Positions 21,370 to 24,267 of a stretch of 24,267 nt of DNA are shown piece after piece. Within the stretch, counting starts at the first letter, position 1. Each line of letters opens with the position of its first letter. Under the pieces are notes generated by a model. The model was not told the DNA's origin, ran no database searches, and was given only the letters and a program-made list of their open reading frames with translations. The DNA comes from Magicicada cassinii (lineage: Eukaryota > Arthropoda > Insecta > Hemiptera > Cicadidae), in contig JAOXNS010666406.1 in assembly GCA_028571305.1 (NCBI GenBank), forward strand, positions 1 through 24,267, written 5' to 3'. Made by a program: the position numbers and the translations under genes.

Positions 21370-22260
21370 TCTGGTCGGAAACAAATTTGTATAAACAGAG
21401 TCAATCTGAATATATATTGACGATGTTGTAAGGCAATGGAAACAACGAACTGGTCCTGGAATCTACTTACTTTCCGATGATTTCTACATTAACACTCTGC
21501 TGTTTGCTGACGATCAAGTTATCCTACAAGAAAACAAAAAATGGATTACAAGAAGAAGTGTATCAACTCAGTAAAATTTGCCGTGAATATAATTTAAAAA
21601 TGTCTACCACAAAGACTAAAATAATGGCGTTTAAAGGAAAATCCCCAGTACGGTCTAAAATAGTAATAGACAATAAAATTATTGGATAAATATCGCACTA
21701 CAGCTATCTAGGGTGTGACGTAAGCTATGAATATAAAAACGATATCGATAATAAACTAAACAGATACCAGAGGATGTGTGACACAATTCAAAAGGCTTTG
21801 GGAAAAAGTATAAAAAGATACAGAATTGACATTTTATAAAATAATGGCGGCACCAGTATTGATGTACGGGAGTGAATCGTGGACACTCACCCTAAACCAG
21901 AGAAAACGAATTGAAGCTGATGAAATGAAATTCTTAAGGAGAGTCAAAGGATCCACCGTAAGATATCACATAAGACTTACGGCAAAAGCTGAATATGTAC
22001 CCGATAAACGATAAAAATTAAACAAAATAAAGAAAACTGGATACAGCACATAAAAAGAATGGGCGACTCGAGAATACTAAGCAAGGTTAACCAGTATAAG
22101 CCTCTTGGAGAGCGAGTTAGAAGCATATCAAGAAAACGGTAGCTGTAAAGACAGAACAGGCTGCAAGCCCTATTCCTTGAAGTGAAGAGGAAGAAAGAAG
22201 GAGTCAATTTGAATCCAAGTGGTTTCTGGCCAAGTGAGGGAGTACTTGAACAGTGGTAAT
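21370..22260 (+). pseudogene. LINE reverse-transcriptase fragment with FADD box
   Basis: This is the second half of a non-LTR retrotransposon ORF2. In order I read IYIDDVVRQWKQRTGPGI (about 21415-21465); the catalytic box in LLFADDQVIL with FADD at 21503-21514; then, after a one-base shift in an A-run near 21535, YQLSKICREYNLKMSTTKTK; YSYLGCDV near 21710; FYKIMAAPVLMYGSESWTL near 21830-21885 in another frame; LRRVKGST near 21935-21960; and RMGDSRILSKVNQYKPLGER near 22055-22115. This is the palm C-terminus, thumb and C-terminal region of an RTE/CR1-like insect LINE. The endonuclease and the N-terminal RT blocks are absent. A stop at 21687-21689, another near 21836 and at least three frame changes show it is long dead. 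It resembles the fragment at 4360-5030. Confidence 0.9.
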
Positions 22261-23185
22261 TAACTTTGTTTTGTGTTTGTTACCTTTTTTAAATCACTTT
22301 TGTATTCAGTTTCATTAACATTGTCACGAAAATTGACCTCGTGTCTCTTATACAGCATGTTTATGGAGCTCTCTACTGTCACGCTGATAACGATAGACCA
22401 ATCAAAACCGTATATCCAGAGGGTATCTTTATCGCTCAATGTGTCAGTCAAATAGTGGCCAAAATCAGGTTTCTTCGTTTAAACACGTTAAAAATAAAAT
22501 CGTGACAAAACACAAATTACGAAAGCATTTAGTGTACACTATCGCTACGTTCGACACTTGCGAGTTTCATATTTTTTCAAATGTAATAATATGCTATATA
22601 ACAATATATAACAAATATATATAGTCTTTTTATCCCAGATAATTGTTTATACATCTTTTACATTACGCTTTTGATGATTGCCGTATAACTTTTCTGCAAA
22701 ATATAAGCTATTTTATTTCAGTACGTGCCACAATTTTTAATTTTTTTAAAAACTAAAAGCAAGGATTCGTTAAATAAATATGGGGTTATCCGTTATAACT
22801 ATCATCACACTATTCGCCACTAGTTATCGCTATTGCCAACTTACAGTCTCCTTCGTCCTTTTATTCCTCAGTATGTATGTTTTCAAGAATCGAGGATAAA
22901 CGTCTACACCCGTTTCACCCATGTATTATCATTATATCTCACACCCATCATTTCCATGTTAACGTCCGGATTGGCATTATATTAAACTTATTTACGCTAT
23001 CAGCAAAAATGAGTCAGCTGCCACGTACACTGATTGATAGAGAGTATAGCTCCGTTACCTCAAAAAAGAAAAATTACATGAATAGTATTCTGATTATTAT
23101 CAGTAGCATGGTAACAACATATTCCATAAAACACAAACAAATAGTAGAAGAAAATAGTGAAATAAATTGTTGCTAACACTAAAAT
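22261..23185. other. No supported gene
   Basis: The longest open frame of the window (22877-23176, 99 codons, plus) lies here. A good polypyrimidine tract and AG precede it (22850-22871), but the product resembles nothing I know and the length is what chance gives at this AT content. I do not call it. Confidence 0.5.
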
Positions 23186-23244
23186 ATTGGCAAAGAACTA
23201 CATACAATTAAGTAATAAATAATATAATTGCCAAAGAACTACAT
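23186..23244 (+). repeat. 18-bp direct repeat
   Basis: ATTGGCAAAGAACTACAT at 23186-23203 recurs at 23227-23244 with one difference (ATTGCC), a 41-bp period. It may be a two-unit tandem duplication or flanks of a lost insertion. Confidence 0.9.
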
Positions 23245-24267
23245 CGACTATTATAAGAGGTATTACACATCAAGTGGCTGTAGTGATAGAATTATCAGTC
23301 AAAAATCGACTGAAATCACGTGCTCTAAACGTGTTTTAGAATAAGTGACGAAAACGTATCTTTATCTATCTGTAGACAGGCACTGGGGCCCAACATTTCG
23401 TGAAGTAAACCTCGTGCTACTACAAAAAGCATTAAAATTTGCTACAAAAAGTAACATTTGTAGTATGTACATTCGGTGTATGTTACATGTATGTATGTAT
23501 GTATGTTACATTAGGTTTTAATTTCAAAATGATATTCAATCGAGTAATAGGTAAGATATGTGATTGTTTATAATATGAGTGTAGAAACGTTATGTTCAAC
23601 AAATTAATTTATATATTTTTAACAATTTTGTTTGTTCATTTTATTAATACGAAAATATGAAGTATTAGAAAAACCTTTTAAAATTCTATAAATTAAATGT
23701 GCTAATTTGTAAATTTTCATTTATTAAAAAAATAGTTACCAATAGTTAGTTCCCTCATAGGAACTACTAAGTTGTAGACGTGCCATTAAAGGTAACATTT
23801 TCATGTCAAAATATATACAGGGGATTTTTTTTAATTTGACTGATTTAAAATTTTTGTAAAATTTATTTTAGTAATTCAAATGGGGTAATATCATTCTGCA
23901 CGTATTAAGTTTGGCTAAGTGGACACGTGACTGCGATACAAAACTCATGATTAAAAACTAGACTCAACTCTGTACTAACAACAGTTACATGACGCCAGAC
24001 AAATTAATGTTAATGTTTTATTCTGCACGACGAAATTTCCAAATGTAATAGTGTATTACGTCTAATACAGTTTTTAAGCACAATTTTAGTAAAGATTTCT
24101 TCCTTGTCATTTGATTGCTAGGTACGTGAAAACTTGATTTTCATTTGTAAATGTAATTTAGAGTTAATCTAACTCAACGGTATCTTTTGTAGTTCAACAC
24201 AAGCCAACTGGCATCAACTATTTCTTGTGCCCATACTATTTTACTGCTTATACTCATCGGGCAGTAA
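23245..24267. other. No supported feature apart from a microsatellite
   Basis: AT-rich sequence. Small hairpins, such as TAGTTCC and GGAACTA around 23748-23766, are within chance. Confidence 0.55.
23487..23506. repeat. (ATGT)5 microsatellite
   Basis: Five ATGT units, flanked on both sides by GTATGTTACAT-like sequence, suggesting growth by slippage from that word. Confidence 0.9.

Noticed and set aside
22877-23176. 99-codon plus-strand frame behind a good polypyrimidine tract
   Set aside because: At about two-thirds AT, one or two frames this long are expected by chance in 24 kb. The product has no recognisable domain.
1-24267. CRISPR array, bacterial operon, tRNA or rRNA genes
   Set aside because: No regularly spaced repeats, no bacterial gene arrangement and no cloverleaf-quality tRNA apart from the SINE head were seen.

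Overview
This window looks like gene-poor, AT-rich nuclear DNA from an arthropod, most likely an insect with a large, repeat-laden genome. The evidence is the absence of any long intact reading frame, abundant decayed transposons, several microsatellites, and an LTR whose TATA box and TCAGTT initiator fit the arthropod core-promoter style. I cannot place the species. No complete host gene is visible, so the window is probably intergenic or lies inside a very long intron. The longest open frames (about 90-100 codons) are about what chance gives at this base composition, and I do not call them genes.

Layout. 1-838: low-complexity DNA with one weak candidate terminal exon (238-393). 839-1256: 3' end of a LINE with a (AAG)17 tail. 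1320-1879: an unexplained segment visibly richer in GC and CpG. 1880-2392: an internally deleted hAT transposon with both terminal inverted repeats and the C-terminal dimerisation part of its transposase on the minus strand. 3026-3397 and 8959-9322: two copies of one non-autonomous TIR element in the same orientation. 4360-5030: a second LINE 3' end, minus strand. 5921-5946: a perfect palindrome. 6203-6470: a tRNA-derived SINE with an (ATT)n tail. 9323-13213: AT-rich filler with a (CA)n microsatellite. 13214-13594: a foldback-like element. 14162-14333: a palindromic MITE. 15687-16465: two LTR-retrotransposon LTRs placed head to tail, the second whole. 16470-21369: mostly featureless AT-rich DNA. 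21370-22260: a third LINE fragment covering the reverse-transcriptase catalytic box onward. 22261-24267: AT-rich DNA with one short direct repeat and one tetranucleotide microsatellite.

Nothing here works together as a pathway or operon. The window records successive insertions: LINEs of at least two related lineages, a SINE, hAT-type and other inverted-repeat DNA elements, and an LTR retrotransposon. I did not find a convincing new biological system. The observations most worth checking are the LTR-LTR junction palindrome, the paired 365-bp TIR elements, the snap-back MITE, and the CpG-rich block next to the hAT element.
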